9,588 bases of DNA from Candidatus Omnitrophota bacterium (lineage in GTDB: Bacteria > Omnitrophota > Gorgyraeia > Duberdicusellales > 4484-171). Positions 1 through 5,792 of this stretch are shown here, piece after piece; positions within the stretch are counted from its first letter, which is position 1, and every line of letters starts with the position of its first letter. The stretch is from NCBI GenBank assembly GCA_021735105.1, contig JAIPHS010000025.1, forward strand, positions 1-9,588, in the 5' to 3' direction. A program made the translations under genes and the position numbers. The notes beneath the pieces are model-generated. The model searched no databases and had not been told where the DNA came from. It saw only the letters and a list, made by a program, of their open reading frames with translations.

Positions 1-471
1 AAAGTCAAAAAGCCTGAGAAAGGCTATTTTGAAAAAATTGGAGTACCTCCTTTTAAAATGATTAGAGAAGTTGAGACAGAAGAAAAGACAGAAGAAAAGA
101 CAGAAGAAAAGACAGAAGAGCCTTCTCGTTATTTTGGTGTGGAAATATTTGAACAAGGACAAAAAGTGACTGCAAAGGCAAAAACTAAAGGTAAAGGTTT
201 CGCTGGCGCAATCAAGCGTCATAAAATGCATAGACAGCCTAGTTCACATGGTTCTGGTATGCATCGCAGGGTAGGCTCGGTGGGGGCTTCTGCTACTCCT
301 TCTAAAATTGCGAAAAACAAAAAAATGCCGGGGCACCTTGGTTCAAGTTATAGAGTTATTAAAAATTTAAAAATTTTAAAGATAGATAAAGAAAAAAAAG
401 TTATTTTTATAAGAGGAAGCATTCCCGGCAGTAAAGGTGCTATTGTTAGATTAACTAAACAAAATCGATAA
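1..471 (+). CDS. rplC: 50S ribosomal protein L3, C-terminal part (5' end outside window)
   Basis: L3 binds 23S rRNA early in large-subunit assembly and reaches the peptidyl-transferase centre. The frame is open from base 1, so the gene begins upstream; 156 residues are visible and roughly the first 60-70 of a usual 205-210 are missing. Family landmarks are clear: a KGYFEKIGVPPFK segment at the window start, TKGKGFAG at visible residues 62-69, the HGSGMHRRVGSVG stretch, KKMPGHLG, and the closing RGSIPGSKGAIV. The ATG at 58 is an internal methionine, not the start. Two oddities: a repetitive Glu/Lys/Thr run at visible residues 25-40, encoded by a 12-bp tandem repeat, and Ala-Ser-Ala (codons 286-294) where E. 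coli has Gln-Asn-Gln, which includes the glutamine methylated by PrmB. rplD starts 5 nt downstream. Identification is certain. Confidence 0.97.
   Translation, partial: KVKKPEKGYFEKIGVPPFKMIREVETEEKTEEKTEEKTEEPSRYFGVEIFEQGQKVTAKAKTKGKGFAGAIKRHKMHRQPSSHGSGMHRRVGSVGASATPSKIAKNKKMPGHLGSSYRVIKNLKILKIDKEKKVIFIRGSIPGSKGAIVRLTKQNR
75..119 (+). repeat. 12-bp in-frame tandem repeat inside rplC
   Basis: The unit gacagaagaaaa occurs at 75-86, 87-98 and 99-110, followed by a partial fourth copy at 111-119. As 12 is a multiple of three, the frame is kept and the repeat encodes a Thr-Glu-Glu-Lys tetrapeptide series. The three full copies are identical at the DNA level, which suggests recent slippage-type expansion rather than an old protein motif. 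It lies between the conserved KxGVPP segment and the beta-barrel part of L3, where length varies among bacteria. Confidence 0.9.
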
Positions 472-476
472 ATACA

Positions 477-1154
477 ATGGAAGCAAAAAAGGCAAAAAAA
501 AGCAAGATTAGTCAGGTTAACTTAACCTTAGAGGTTGTAGATACAGCCGGTAAATCAAAAAACAGTATTTCTTTAGATAAAACTGTTTTTGACCAGAAAG
601 TTTCTTTGGCTCTATTACAGCAGGCAGTTAATACCTATTTAGCTAATAAAAGAAGCGGATTAGCGGTTGCCAAAACAAAGGGTGAAAAAAGAGGCGGCGG
701 TAAAAAACCGTGGCGGCAAAAGGGTACAGGCAGAGCCAGGGTAGGTTCTATTCGTTCTCCGCTTTGGAGAGGGGGAGGGGTTACCTTCGGGCCAAGGCGT
801 AAATCTTATAATAAAAAATTTCCGGACCGTATGAAAGTTCAAGCATTAAAAAGCGCCCTTAACGCGAAGTTAAAAGATAAACAAATAGTTGTAGTTGATA
901 AGTTAAATATAAAATCTTCTAAGACAAAAGAGTTTAGTAAAATAATCTCTAATTTGGGTATCAGCAATAAAAAAGCATGTTTTGTTGTACCTAGCTTTGA
1001 CCAAAATATAAAGAAAGCAGCGGCTAATATTAAAAAGGTTAAATTAGATAAGGCAAGTGACATCAATGCATTAGGTGTCATAAATTGCCGGAGGTTAGTT
1101 GTAACAAAAGATTCTTTAGATATTATCCAAAAGAGGTTAAAAAAATGGCTTTAA
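477..1154 (+). CDS. rplD: 50S ribosomal protein L4
   Basis: L4 (225 aa; family usually about 200-210) binds 23S rRNA and sends an extended loop into the peptide exit tunnel. In E. coli it also represses the S10 operon. The tunnel-loop signature is complete at about residues 60-110: KTKGEKRGGGKKPWRQKGTG, then RARVGSIRSPLWRGGGVTFGP. The C-terminal Rossmann-like part is more diverged but keeps the KTKEF and ALGVINCRRLVVTKDSL elements typical of L4. The N-terminus has about a dozen extra Lys/Ala/Ser residues before the usual first strand. I see no in-frame ATG, GTG or TTG closer to that strand, so 477 is preferred, although no good Shine-Dalgarno precedes it. The start is 5 nt after rplC, so it may depend on coupling. 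No S10 leader lies in the window, so L4 autoregulation cannot be judged here. Confidence 0.96.
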   Translation: MEAKKAKKSKISQVNLTLEVVDTAGKSKNSISLDKTVFDQKVSLALLQQAVNTYLANKRSGLAVAKTKGEKRGGGKKPWRQKGTGRARVGSIRSPLWRGGGVTFGPRRKSYNKKFPDRMKVQALKSALNAKLKDKQIVVVDKLNIKSSKTKEFSKIISNLGISNKKACFVVPSFDQNIKKAAANIKKVKLDKASDINALGVINCRRLVVTKDSLDIIQKRLKKWL

Positions 1155-1432
1155 ATTCGCTTTATTCTGTAGTTAAAGCACCACTTGTTACCGAGAAATC
1201 TAATCGTGATGTTGCTTTAGGCAAGTATAGCTTTGAAGTGGATAAAAGCGCTAATAAGATTCAAATAGGTAAGGCTATAGAAAAGATTTATAAAGTAAAA
1301 GTAAAAAAGGTTTCAACTGAAATTGTAAAAGGAAAACCGAAGAAGATAAGATGGGACCAGCCTGGTAAAACATCTGCCTGGAAAAAGGCGGTTGTAAGCT
1401 TAAAGAAAGGATATGAGATTAAGATTGCTTAA
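1145..1432 (+). CDS. rplW: 50S ribosomal protein L23
   Basis: L23 (95 aa, normal length) sits at the exit of the peptide tunnel and is the docking site for trigger factor and SRP. Visible landmarks are VVKAPLVTEKS near residues 9-19, a YSFEVDKSANKIQIGKAIEKIYKVKV core, and the end WKKAVVSLKKGYEIKI. The frame is open further upstream to a TTG at 1085, but the ATG at 1145 gives the family N-terminus and has an AGAGG ribosome binding site at 1132-1136 with 8 nt spacing. It overlaps the end of rplD by 10 nt, so translation is probably coupled. rplB follows after 9 nt. Confidence 0.96.
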   Translation: MALNSLYSVVKAPLVTEKSNRDVALGKYSFEVDKSANKIQIGKAIEKIYKVKVKKVSTEIVKGKPKKIRWDQPGKTSAWKKAVVSLKKGYEIKIA

Positions 1433-1441
1433 GGAAAGATT

Positions 1442-2296
1442 ATGGGAATAAAAAAATATAAACCGACATCACCCGGATTAAGAACTAGAAAAACTTCTGA
1501 TTTTTCAGAGATTACAAAAAATAAGCCGGAAAAGCCACTAACTAGGCCTTTACGGCGGAGCGGCGGAAGGAATAACCAGGGTAGAATTACCATGCGCAGA
1601 AGAGGCGGAGGTTGTAAGCGCAAATATAGAATTGTTGATTTTAGGCGCGATAAGTTTGATAAAGAAGCTGAAGTTTTAGCTATAGAGTATGATCCTAATC
1701 GAGGCGCTCGCCTAGCTTTAGTTAAATATCCAGACGGAGAAAAAAGATATATTATTTGGCCGGCTAAATTGAAAGTTAAAGATAAAGTTATAAGTGCTTC
1801 GGATTCAAGAACTAGTATAAAGCCAGGCAATAGCATGAAGTTAGAATATGTGCCTATGGGCACATTGATTCACAATATAGAGCTTAATCCAGGCCGAGGC
1901 GCAGCTTTAGTTAGAAGCGCTGGAAGTTGGGCTCAGCTTATGGCCAAAGAGAAAGGGTTAGCCCAAATTAGGCTTGCTTCAGGTGAAGTTCGATTAGTCA
2001 AAGAGCAGTGCCGGGTTACTCTTGGCCAAGTCGGCCTGGGCGAATATTCTTCATTTAGCAAAGGTAAAGCGGGGAGAAACCGCTGGGCGGGAAAAAGGCC
2101 TAAAGTAAGAGGTGTTGCGATGAACCCTGTAGACCATCCTCATGGCGGGGGTGAAGGAAAGGCCGGACAAGGTAACCCTCATCCAATTAGCCCTTGGGGG
2201 CAGCCGGCTAAAGGGGGAAAAACAAGAAGAAAGAAACGAAGTGATAAGTATATTGTTAAAAGAAGAACTAAAGGCGGGAGAAGATCAAGAAAATGA
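1442..2296 (+). CDS. rplB: 50S ribosomal protein L2
   Basis: L2 (284 aa; family about 275) is among the most conserved ribosomal proteins; it binds domain IV of 23S rRNA and is needed for subunit association and peptidyl-transferase activity. It opens with GIKKYKPTSPG, followed by GGRNNQGRIT, the RRGGG element, the OB-fold/SH3 body with DPNRGARLALV and GRGAALVRSAG, and the motif NPVDHPHGGGEGK from about residue 228. His232 is the counterpart of the functionally important histidine known as His229 in E. coli. The C-terminus is the usual basic tail (KTRRKKRSDKYIVKRR). AAGGA at 1431-1435 is a good ribosome binding site, 6 nt from the ATG. The stop overlaps the rpsS start as ATGA. Confidence 0.98.
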   Translation: MGIKKYKPTSPGLRTRKTSDFSEITKNKPEKPLTRPLRRSGGRNNQGRITMRRRGGGCKRKYRIVDFRRDKFDKEAEVLAIEYDPNRGARLALVKYPDGEKRYIIWPAKLKVKDKVISASDSRTSIKPGNSMKLEYVPMGTLIHNIELNPGRGAALVRSAGSWAQLMAKEKGLAQIRLASGEVRLVKEQCRVTLGQVGLGEYSSFSKGKAGRNRWAGKRPKVRGVAMNPVDHPHGGGEGKAGQGNPHPISPWGQPAKGGKTRRKKRSDKYIVKRRTKGGRRSRK

Positions 2297-2580
2297 GCCG
2301 TTCATTAAAAAAAGGCCCATATGTTTTTGCAAAATTGCTTAAAAAGGTAGAACGCGCTAAAAATTCAGGGGATAGAAAAGCTATTAAAACCTGGTCGCGT
2401 GATTCTATGGTTATTCCTGAATTTGTTGGTTTGACTTTTGCAGTACATAATGGTAAAAAACATGTTCCTGTTTTTATTACAGAAAGCATGGTTGGGCATC
2501 GTCTAGGAGAATTTGTGCCAACTCGAAAATTCAAAGAACATGGCGGGATAAAAGCTAAGAAATCAATATTGAAGAAATAA
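2293..2580 (+). CDS. rpsS: 30S ribosomal protein S19
   Basis: S19 (95 aa, normal length) lies in the head of the small subunit with S13 and contacts the intersubunit region near the A site. The sequence is textbook: MSRSLKKGPYV start, the IKTWSRDSMVIPEFVGLTFAVHNGK core at about residues 36-60, then HVPVFITESMVGHRLGEFVPTR. Its ATG shares bases with the rplB stop (ATGA at 2293-2296), a typical coupled junction, with GGAGAAG at 2278-2284 as ribosome binding site inside rplB. The stop codon at 2578-2580 forms part of a hairpin that opens the long spacer downstream. In E. coli S19 is likewise followed directly by L22. Confidence 0.98.
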   Translation: MSRSLKKGPYVFAKLLKKVERAKNSGDRKAIKTWSRDSMVIPEFVGLTFAVHNGKKHVPVFITESMVGHRLGEFVPTRKFKEHGGIKAKKSILKK

Positions 2581-2614
2581 AGCATCCTCTTATGATAGAG
2601 CAATAGGATGCTTT
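2579..2614 (+). terminator. Perfect 10-bp inverted repeat at the end of rpsS, possible weak terminator or processing hairpin
   Basis: AAAGCATCCT at 2579-2588 is the exact reverse complement of AGGATGCTTT at 2605-2614, with a 16-nt loop. The 5' arm includes the last two bases of the rpsS stop codon. Only three T residues follow the stem (then GATTA), so as an intrinsic terminator it would be weak; the GC content of the stem is modest. It could attenuate transcription, mark an RNA processing site, stabilise the upstream mRNA, or be an arm of a small mobile repeat. The inverted repeat is seen directly; its role is inference. Confidence 0.5.
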
Positions 2615-2648
2615 GATTACACAGATTAATAAATGATTATAGAGATTA
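2615..2648 (+). repeat. Two near-identical 14-mers in the rpsS-rplV spacer
   Basis: gattacacagatta at 2615-2628 and gattatagagatta at 2635-2648 match at 12 of 14 positions with a 20-nt period. They directly follow the hairpin of 2579-2614 and fill most of the 84-nt spacer before rplV. The spacer has no gene. A TATACT hexamer at 2647-2652 resembles a -10 box, but I see no convincing -35 at the right distance. The sequence looks more like a small intergenic repeat than a designed regulatory region. Confidence 0.5.
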
Positions 2649-2664
2649 TACTATTAGGACACAA

Positions 2665-3015
2665 ATGATAACTAAATCAGAAGCAAAATATATTAGAATT
2701 TCTCCCGCTAAAGTAAGGCCGGTGATAAAACTGGTTAAAGGCGGCAATGCACAGGAAGCTATCGGTAAGTTGGAGTTTATCAAAAAGAAGGCAGCAAGGT
2801 ACCTCAAGAAGCTGATTAAGACAGCGATAGCAGATGCTAAAAATAAAGGGTATGATGAAGGCTCATTATTTATCTCCAGGCTTGCAGCCAATCAAGGCCC
2901 GGCCTTGAAAAGATATAGGGCTGAATCATTCGGGAGAGCCGCGGTTATTAGAAAAAGAATGAGTCATTTAATAGTGGAATTAGATTCTAAGCAAAAAGTA
3001 ATACAGGAGAGCTAA
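2665..3015 (+). CDS. rplV: 50S ribosomal protein L22
   Basis: L22 (116 aa, normal range) binds all domains of 23S rRNA and its beta-hairpin lines the exit-tunnel constriction next to L4; macrolide resistance changes map there. Visible elements are YIRISPAKVRPVIKLVKG near the N-terminus, the helix AARYLKKLIKTAIADAK with about residue 60 onward, and the hairpin region ending in RYRAESFGRAAVIRKRMSHLIVEL. The conserved RAxGRAxxIRKRxSHI pattern is intact apart from an ESF spelling. The start at 2665 has AGGA at 2656-2659, 5 nt away. This is one of only two genes in the window preceded by a long spacer (84 nt). rpsC follows after 2 nt. Confidence 0.97.
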   Translation: MITKSEAKYIRISPAKVRPVIKLVKGGNAQEAIGKLEFIKKKAARYLKKLIKTAIADAKNKGYDEGSLFISRLAANQGPALKRYRAESFGRAAVIRKRMSHLIVELDSKQKVIQES

Positions 3016-3017
3016 AT

Positions 3018-3692
3018 ATGGGACAAAAAGTTCATCCCTATGTTTTAAGAATTGGTTTTGGCAAAAGTTGGCTATCGAGATGGTTTTCTCCCAGAAAGGG
3101 TGAGTATGCTGATTTTCTTGAGGAAGATTTAACCATTCGTCAAAAAATAAAAGAAAGTTATGCTTTAGGTTCGATTGCGACTATTGATATTGAAAGAGTT
3201 TCATCAGGGGGGATAAGAATAAAGGTGAAAACTTCCCGGCCTGGAGTAATAATTGGAAGACGGGGCCAGGATATAGAAAGAGTTAAAAAAGATTTATCAG
3301 ATATGACCGGTAAAGAGATAATCATTGATGTTGAAGAGGTGTCGAATCAAGCCTTAGAAGGACAATTGGTGGCTGAGCTGATTGCTTTTCAATTAATAAA
3401 AAGAGTAAAATTCAGAAGGGCGATGAAAAAAGCTCTTCAGCAGGCACAATCTTCATTAGGTGAAGGTATAAAAGTTCAATGTTCAGGGCGTCTTGGCGGA
3501 GTTGAACTGGCTAGATCTGAAAGTTATAAATATGGTAAAATTCCCTTACATACCTTTAGAACAGATATTGATTATGGGTTTGCAGTTGCTAAAACCACCT
3601 ATGGTACTATTGGGGTAAAGGTGTGGGTTTATAAAGGCCAAAAGCAGCTAGGCGATTATTTAATTAAAAAAGATAAAGAGGTAAGAAGATAA
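3018..3692 (+). CDS. rpsC: 30S ribosomal protein S3
   Basis: S3 (224 aa, usual length) sits at the mRNA entry side of the small-subunit head and with S4 and S5 gives the ribosome its helicase activity. The N-terminus MGQKVHP is standard, followed by YVLRIGFGKSWLSRWF, which differs from the commoner IGFRLGI spelling. A type 2 KH domain carries the GxxG loop as GRRG at residues 80-83. The C-terminal domain shows CSGRLGGVELARSESYKYG, PLHTFRTDIDYGFAVAKTTYG and IGVKVWVYKG, all diagnostic. AGGAG at 3005-3009 lies 8 nt before the ATG. The C-terminus is short and lacks the long tail found in some groups. rplP starts 1 nt after the stop. Confidence 0.98.
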   Translation: MGQKVHPYVLRIGFGKSWLSRWFSPRKGEYADFLEEDLTIRQKIKESYALGSIATIDIERVSSGGIRIKVKTSRPGVIIGRRGQDIERVKKDLSDMTGKEIIIDVEEVSNQALEGQLVAELIAFQLIKRVKFRRAMKKALQQAQSSLGEGIKVQCSGRLGGVELARSESYKYGKIPLHTFRTDIDYGFAVAKTTYGTIGVKVWVYKGQKQLGDYLIKKDKEVRR

Positions 3693-3693
3693 A

Positions 3694-4104
3694 ATGCTTA
3701 TCCCTAAAAGAGTAAAATACAGAAAAGCACATAGAGGTAAACGGCGCGGATTAGCAATAGCTGGTTCAAGGGTCTCTTTTGGTGAATATGGGATAAAAGC
3801 TCTTGAGTCCGGTTGGCTTAAGAACACACAGATTGAAACTACTCGAGTAGTGCTTACCCGCCGCTTGCGCCGGGGCGGAAAGCTTTGGATAAGAGTTTTT
3901 CCAGACAAGCCAATAACGAAAAAGCCCGCGGAATCCAGACAGGGAAAAGGTAAAGGAGATGTTGAAGGCTGGGTGAGAGTGGTTAGAAGAGGCAATGTGA
4001 TTTTTGAAATTGGAGGAGTACCTGAAGATTATGCTAGAGAGTCTTTTAGGTTAGTTGCTTATAAATTACCTTTTAAAACTATGTTTGTTGCAAGGAAAGG
4101 GTAA
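3694..4104 (+). CDS. rplP: 50S ribosomal protein L16
   Basis: L16 (136 aa, exactly the usual length) is a late-assembling protein that helps position tRNA in the A and P sites. It starts MLIPKRVKYRKAHRG, continues with RRGLAIAGSRVSFGEYGIKALE, the IETTRVVLTRRLRRGGKLWIRVFPDKPITKKP core, and the GKGKGDVEGWV loop. The loop arginine equivalent to E. coli Arg81, which can be hydroxylated by YcfD-type oxygenases, is present as Arg82 just before QGKGKG. AGAGGT at 3677-3682 in the end of rpsC can serve as ribosome binding site, although the spacing is long. rpmC follows after 6 nt. Confidence 0.98.
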   Translation: MLIPKRVKYRKAHRGKRRGLAIAGSRVSFGEYGIKALESGWLKNTQIETTRVVLTRRLRRGGKLWIRVFPDKPITKKPAESRQGKGKGDVEGWVRVVRRGNVIFEIGGVPEDYARESFRLVAYKLPFKTMFVARKG

Positions 4105-4110
4105 AGAACC

Positions 4111-4320
4111 ATGGCTGATATAAAAAATTTATATTCACTTTCAGAAAAAGAATTAGAACAGAAACTTACTAATAATGAAAAAAAACTTATGGAGCTGCAG
4201 TTTAAGAGAAGAAGCGGTTTAGATAAACCGCATCAATTTAAAAATATAAAAAAAGAGATAGCCCGAATACATACTGTAATTAGCGAAAAAAGGAGACAAG
4301 GTGGCAAAAAGGCTAGGTAA
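4111..4320 (+). CDS. rpmC: 50S ribosomal protein L29
   Basis: L29 (69 aa; family about 60-70) is a two-helix protein near the tunnel exit beside L23, contributing to the contact surface for trigger factor and SRP. The two-helix pattern is visible: LSEKELEQKLTNNEKKLMELQFKRRSG, a DKPHQFKNIKKEIARIHTVISEK second helix, then a basic tail. PHQFKNIKKEIARI matches the conserved second helix. The last 20 nt, encoding RRQGGKKAR, overlap the start of rpsQ, so the tail sequence is constrained by the ribosome binding site and start of the next gene. A purine-rich stretch (about 4092-4100) inside rplP is the likely ribosome binding site. Confidence 0.96.
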   Translation: MADIKNLYSLSEKELEQKLTNNEKKLMELQFKRRSGLDKPHQFKNIKKEIARIHTVISEKRRQGGKKAR

Positions 4321-4546
4321 AATACTAGAAGGTATTGTTGTTTCAGATAGAATGGATAAAACTGCTGTGGTGCTGGTTAGAAGAAGACTACCACATAGTG
4401 TTTATAATAAACTTATTATTACCAAGAAAAAGTACAAAGCTCACGACAAAGACAATAAAGCCAAAGTTGGCGATAAAGTAAAGATTATCGGCTGCCGTCC
4501 ATTTTCTAAAGATAAAAGATTTAGAATTTATGAGGTTTTAAAATGA
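4301..4546 (+). CDS. rpsQ: 30S ribosomal protein S17 (GTG start)
   Basis: S17 (81 aa, usual 80-90) is a primary binding protein of the 16S rRNA 5' domain with an OB fold. Diagnostic segments are LEGIVVSDRMDKTAVVLVRRRLPHSVYNK, the KKKYKAHDKDN loop, VGDKVKIIGCRPFSKDKRFRIYEVL. The start is a GTG at 4301 with AGGAG at 4291-4295, 5 nt upstream, giving the standard AKRLGK N-terminus. It lies 20 nt inside rpmC, so initiation is probably coupled to L29 translation. The stop overlaps the rplN start as ATGA at 4543-4546. Confidence 0.96.
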   Translation: MAKRLGKILEGIVVSDRMDKTAVVLVRRRLPHSVYNKLIITKKKYKAHDKDNKAKVGDKVKIIGCRPFSKDKRFRIYEVLK

Positions 4547-4908
4547 TAAGCTTAAGGTCTAAAATAGATGTTGCTGATAATAGCGGAGCAAGAAAAGTAT
4601 CTTTTATAGGAGTCCTGGGGCGCAAAAGTAAAAAATATGCAGTGGTAGGAGATGTTATTACCGGAAGTGTAAAAGAAGCTATTCCTAATTCTCCGATAAA
4701 GAAAGGCGAAGTGGTAAGAGCTGTGGTGGTTCGAACCCATTTTCCCATAAAAAGAAAAGATGGTTTAGTCGTAAAATTTGATCGTAATGCTTGTGTAGTT
4801 ATTGATAAACAAAACAATCCTAGAGCTACTCGTGTTTTTGGGCCGGTAGTAAGAGAATTACGGAGTAAATTCAGTAAAATTTTGTCTTTAGCTCCGGAAG
4901 CTATATAA
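4543..4908 (+). CDS. rplN: 50S ribosomal protein L14
   Basis: L14 (121 aa, usual 120-124) forms part of the subunit interface with L19 and is the docking site of the silencing factor RsfS. It shows the expected pattern: MISLRSKIDVADNSGARKVSFIGVLG, GDVITGSVKEAIPNSPIKKGEVVRAVVVRTH, the DGLVVKFDRNACVVID strand, and the ending ATRVFGPVVRELR...KILSLAPEAI. It begins in an ATGA overlap with rpsQ; GAGG at 4532-4535 is 7 nt upstream. In E. coli this gene begins the spc operon with its own promoter, but here the four-base overlap argues for read-through from the S10 half. Confidence 0.98.
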   Translation: MISLRSKIDVADNSGARKVSFIGVLGRKSKKYAVVGDVITGSVKEAIPNSPIKKGEVVRAVVVRTHFPIKRKDGLVVKFDRNACVVIDKQNNPRATRVFGPVVRELRSKFSKILSLAPEAI

Positions 4909-4920
4909 AGGTTAAAAAAA

Positions 4921-5235
4921 ATGAGTTTAAGAATTAAAAAAAGCGATAAAGTAATAGTTACCTCGGGCAAAAGCAAAGGTAAAAAGGGAAGAGTTTTAAA
5001 ATTTTTTCCTAATAAGAATAAATTGGTAGTTGAGGGGGCAAACTTAGTCAAAAAACATAAGAAAAAGAAATCTGAATCAGAGCAAGGCGGGTTTGAGGAA
5101 GTTCCTTTACCTCTTCATTTATCATCAGTGCAGTTGTTTTGTTCTAACTGCAACAAAGGGGTAAAAACTAAAATAAAAATAGCTAAAGATAAAACTAAAA
5201 CAAGAGTTTGTAAAAAATGTCAGAAGGAAGTTTAG
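4921..5235 (+). CDS. rplX: 50S ribosomal protein L24 with four-cysteine zinc-ribbon tail
   Basis: L24 (104 aa, normal) starts 23S rRNA folding by binding the 5' domain. The KOW motif is at residues 8-30 (SDKVIVTSGKSKGKKGRVLKFFP), followed by VVEGANLVKKHKKK, the usual rRNA-binding loop. The C-terminal part carries Cys74-x2-Cys77 and Cys97-x2-Cys100, the pattern of the zinc-binding (C+) form of L24; E. coli has the cysteine-free form. Conservation of all four cysteines suggests metal binding. A weak AAGG at 4908-4911 is 9 nt from the start. The last 19 nt overlap rplE. In E. coli S8 represses translation at this rplX-rplE junction, but because the junction is coding here I cannot recognise an S8 operator by eye. 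Confidence 0.96.
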   Translation: MSLRIKKSDKVIVTSGKSKGKKGRVLKFFPNKNKLVVEGANLVKKHKKKKSESEQGGFEEVPLPLHLSSVQLFCSNCNKGVKTKIKIAKDKTKTRVCKKCQKEV

Positions 5236-5792
5236 AAAATTATATTCCCAGATTTCTTCAAATTTATAGAGAAGAAATCATACCTGAGTTGAAAAAAAAG
5301 CAAAACCATACTAACCTTTACTCTGTACCGCGTTTAGTTAAAATTGTGGTTAATATGGGGGTTGGAGAGGCTACGGGTGATTCTAAGTTAATGGAAGGTG
5401 TTTCTGATCAATTGGCAGCAATCACCGGCCAGAAGCCAAAAATTTGCCGGGCTCGTAAAGCTATATCTAATTTTAAACTTAGGCAGGGAGTTGCAATAGG
5501 TTGTTGTGTAACTTTGCGTAAAAATATGATGTATGATTTTTTTGACCGCCTTATTACCGTAGCTATCCCGCGGATTCGTGATTTCAGAGGGCTTTCGCCC
5601 AATTCTTTTGATGGATCCGGAAACTATAATTTTGGTTTAGTGGAACAAGGTATATTTCCAGAAATAAATTTAGATAAAATAACTAGAACTCAAGGAATGA
5701 ATGTTTCTGTACATACAACTGCAAGTTCTGATAAAGCAGCCAGAGAGTTACTGGAAGCTTTTGGGTTTCCTTTTAGGAGGAAAAATGGCTAA
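5217..5792 (+). CDS. rplE: 50S ribosomal protein L5
   Basis: L5 (191 aa; usual about 180) binds 5S rRNA and forms bridge contacts with the small-subunit head and P-site tRNA. Landmarks are VPRLVKIVVNMGVGEATGDSK, ITGQKPKICRARKAISNFKLRQGVAIGCCVTLR, the RLITVAIPRIRDFRGLSPNSFDGSGNY segment, GIFPEINLDKI and the ending ARELLEAFGFPFRR. The N-terminus is about ten residues longer than usual, which puts the start 19 nt inside rplX. I see no later in-frame start compatible with the conserved YREEIIPEL helix, so 5217 is chosen although its ribosome binding site (AAGAG at 5202-5206, 10 nt away) is weak. This favours coupling to L24. It overlaps rpsN by 8 nt. Confidence 0.95.
   Translation: MSEGSLENYIPRFLQIYREEIIPELKKKQNHTNLYSVPRLVKIVVNMGVGEATGDSKLMEGVSDQLAAITGQKPKICRARKAISNFKLRQGVAIGCCVTLRKNMMYDFFDRLITVAIPRIRDFRGLSPNSFDGSGNYNFGLVEQGIFPEINLDKITRTQGMNVSVHTTASSDKAARELLEAFGFPFRRKNG

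Noticed and set aside
1085..1144. Longer L23 start at TTG 1085
   Set aside because: The extra residues come from the coding sequence of rplD in another frame; the ATG at 1145 has a good ribosome binding site and matches the family N-terminus.
1429..1863. Minus-strand open frame of 144 codons opposite rplB
   Set aside because: Fully antisense to L2, with low-complexity Leu/Pro-rich content typical of shadow frames.
2142..2342. Plus-strand 66-codon frame across the rplB-rpsS junction
   Set aside because: It overlaps the conserved ends of L2 and S19 in another frame and has no recognisable domain.
2647..2652. TATACT as a -10 box of an internal promoter before rplV
   Set aside because: No acceptable -35 hexamer at 16-18 nt, and the region is AT-rich repeat sequence where such hexamers arise by chance.
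4521..5051. Minus-strand open frame of 176 codons opposite rplN and rplX
   Set aside because: It is antisense to two well-recognised ribosomal protein genes, has no family resemblance that I can see and no ribosome binding site evidence; it is a shadow of the A-rich coding strand.
4911..5240. S8 autoregulatory operator at the rplX-rplE junction as in E. coli
   Set aside because: The genes overlap by 19 nt and I could not recognise a helix-21-like fold by eye; a covariance search would be needed to claim it.
5701..5784. Longer S14 start at ATG 5701
   Set aside because: Residues before 5785 are out-of-frame rplE sequence; AGGAGG at 5775-5780 and the standard MAKKS start fix the ATG at 5785.
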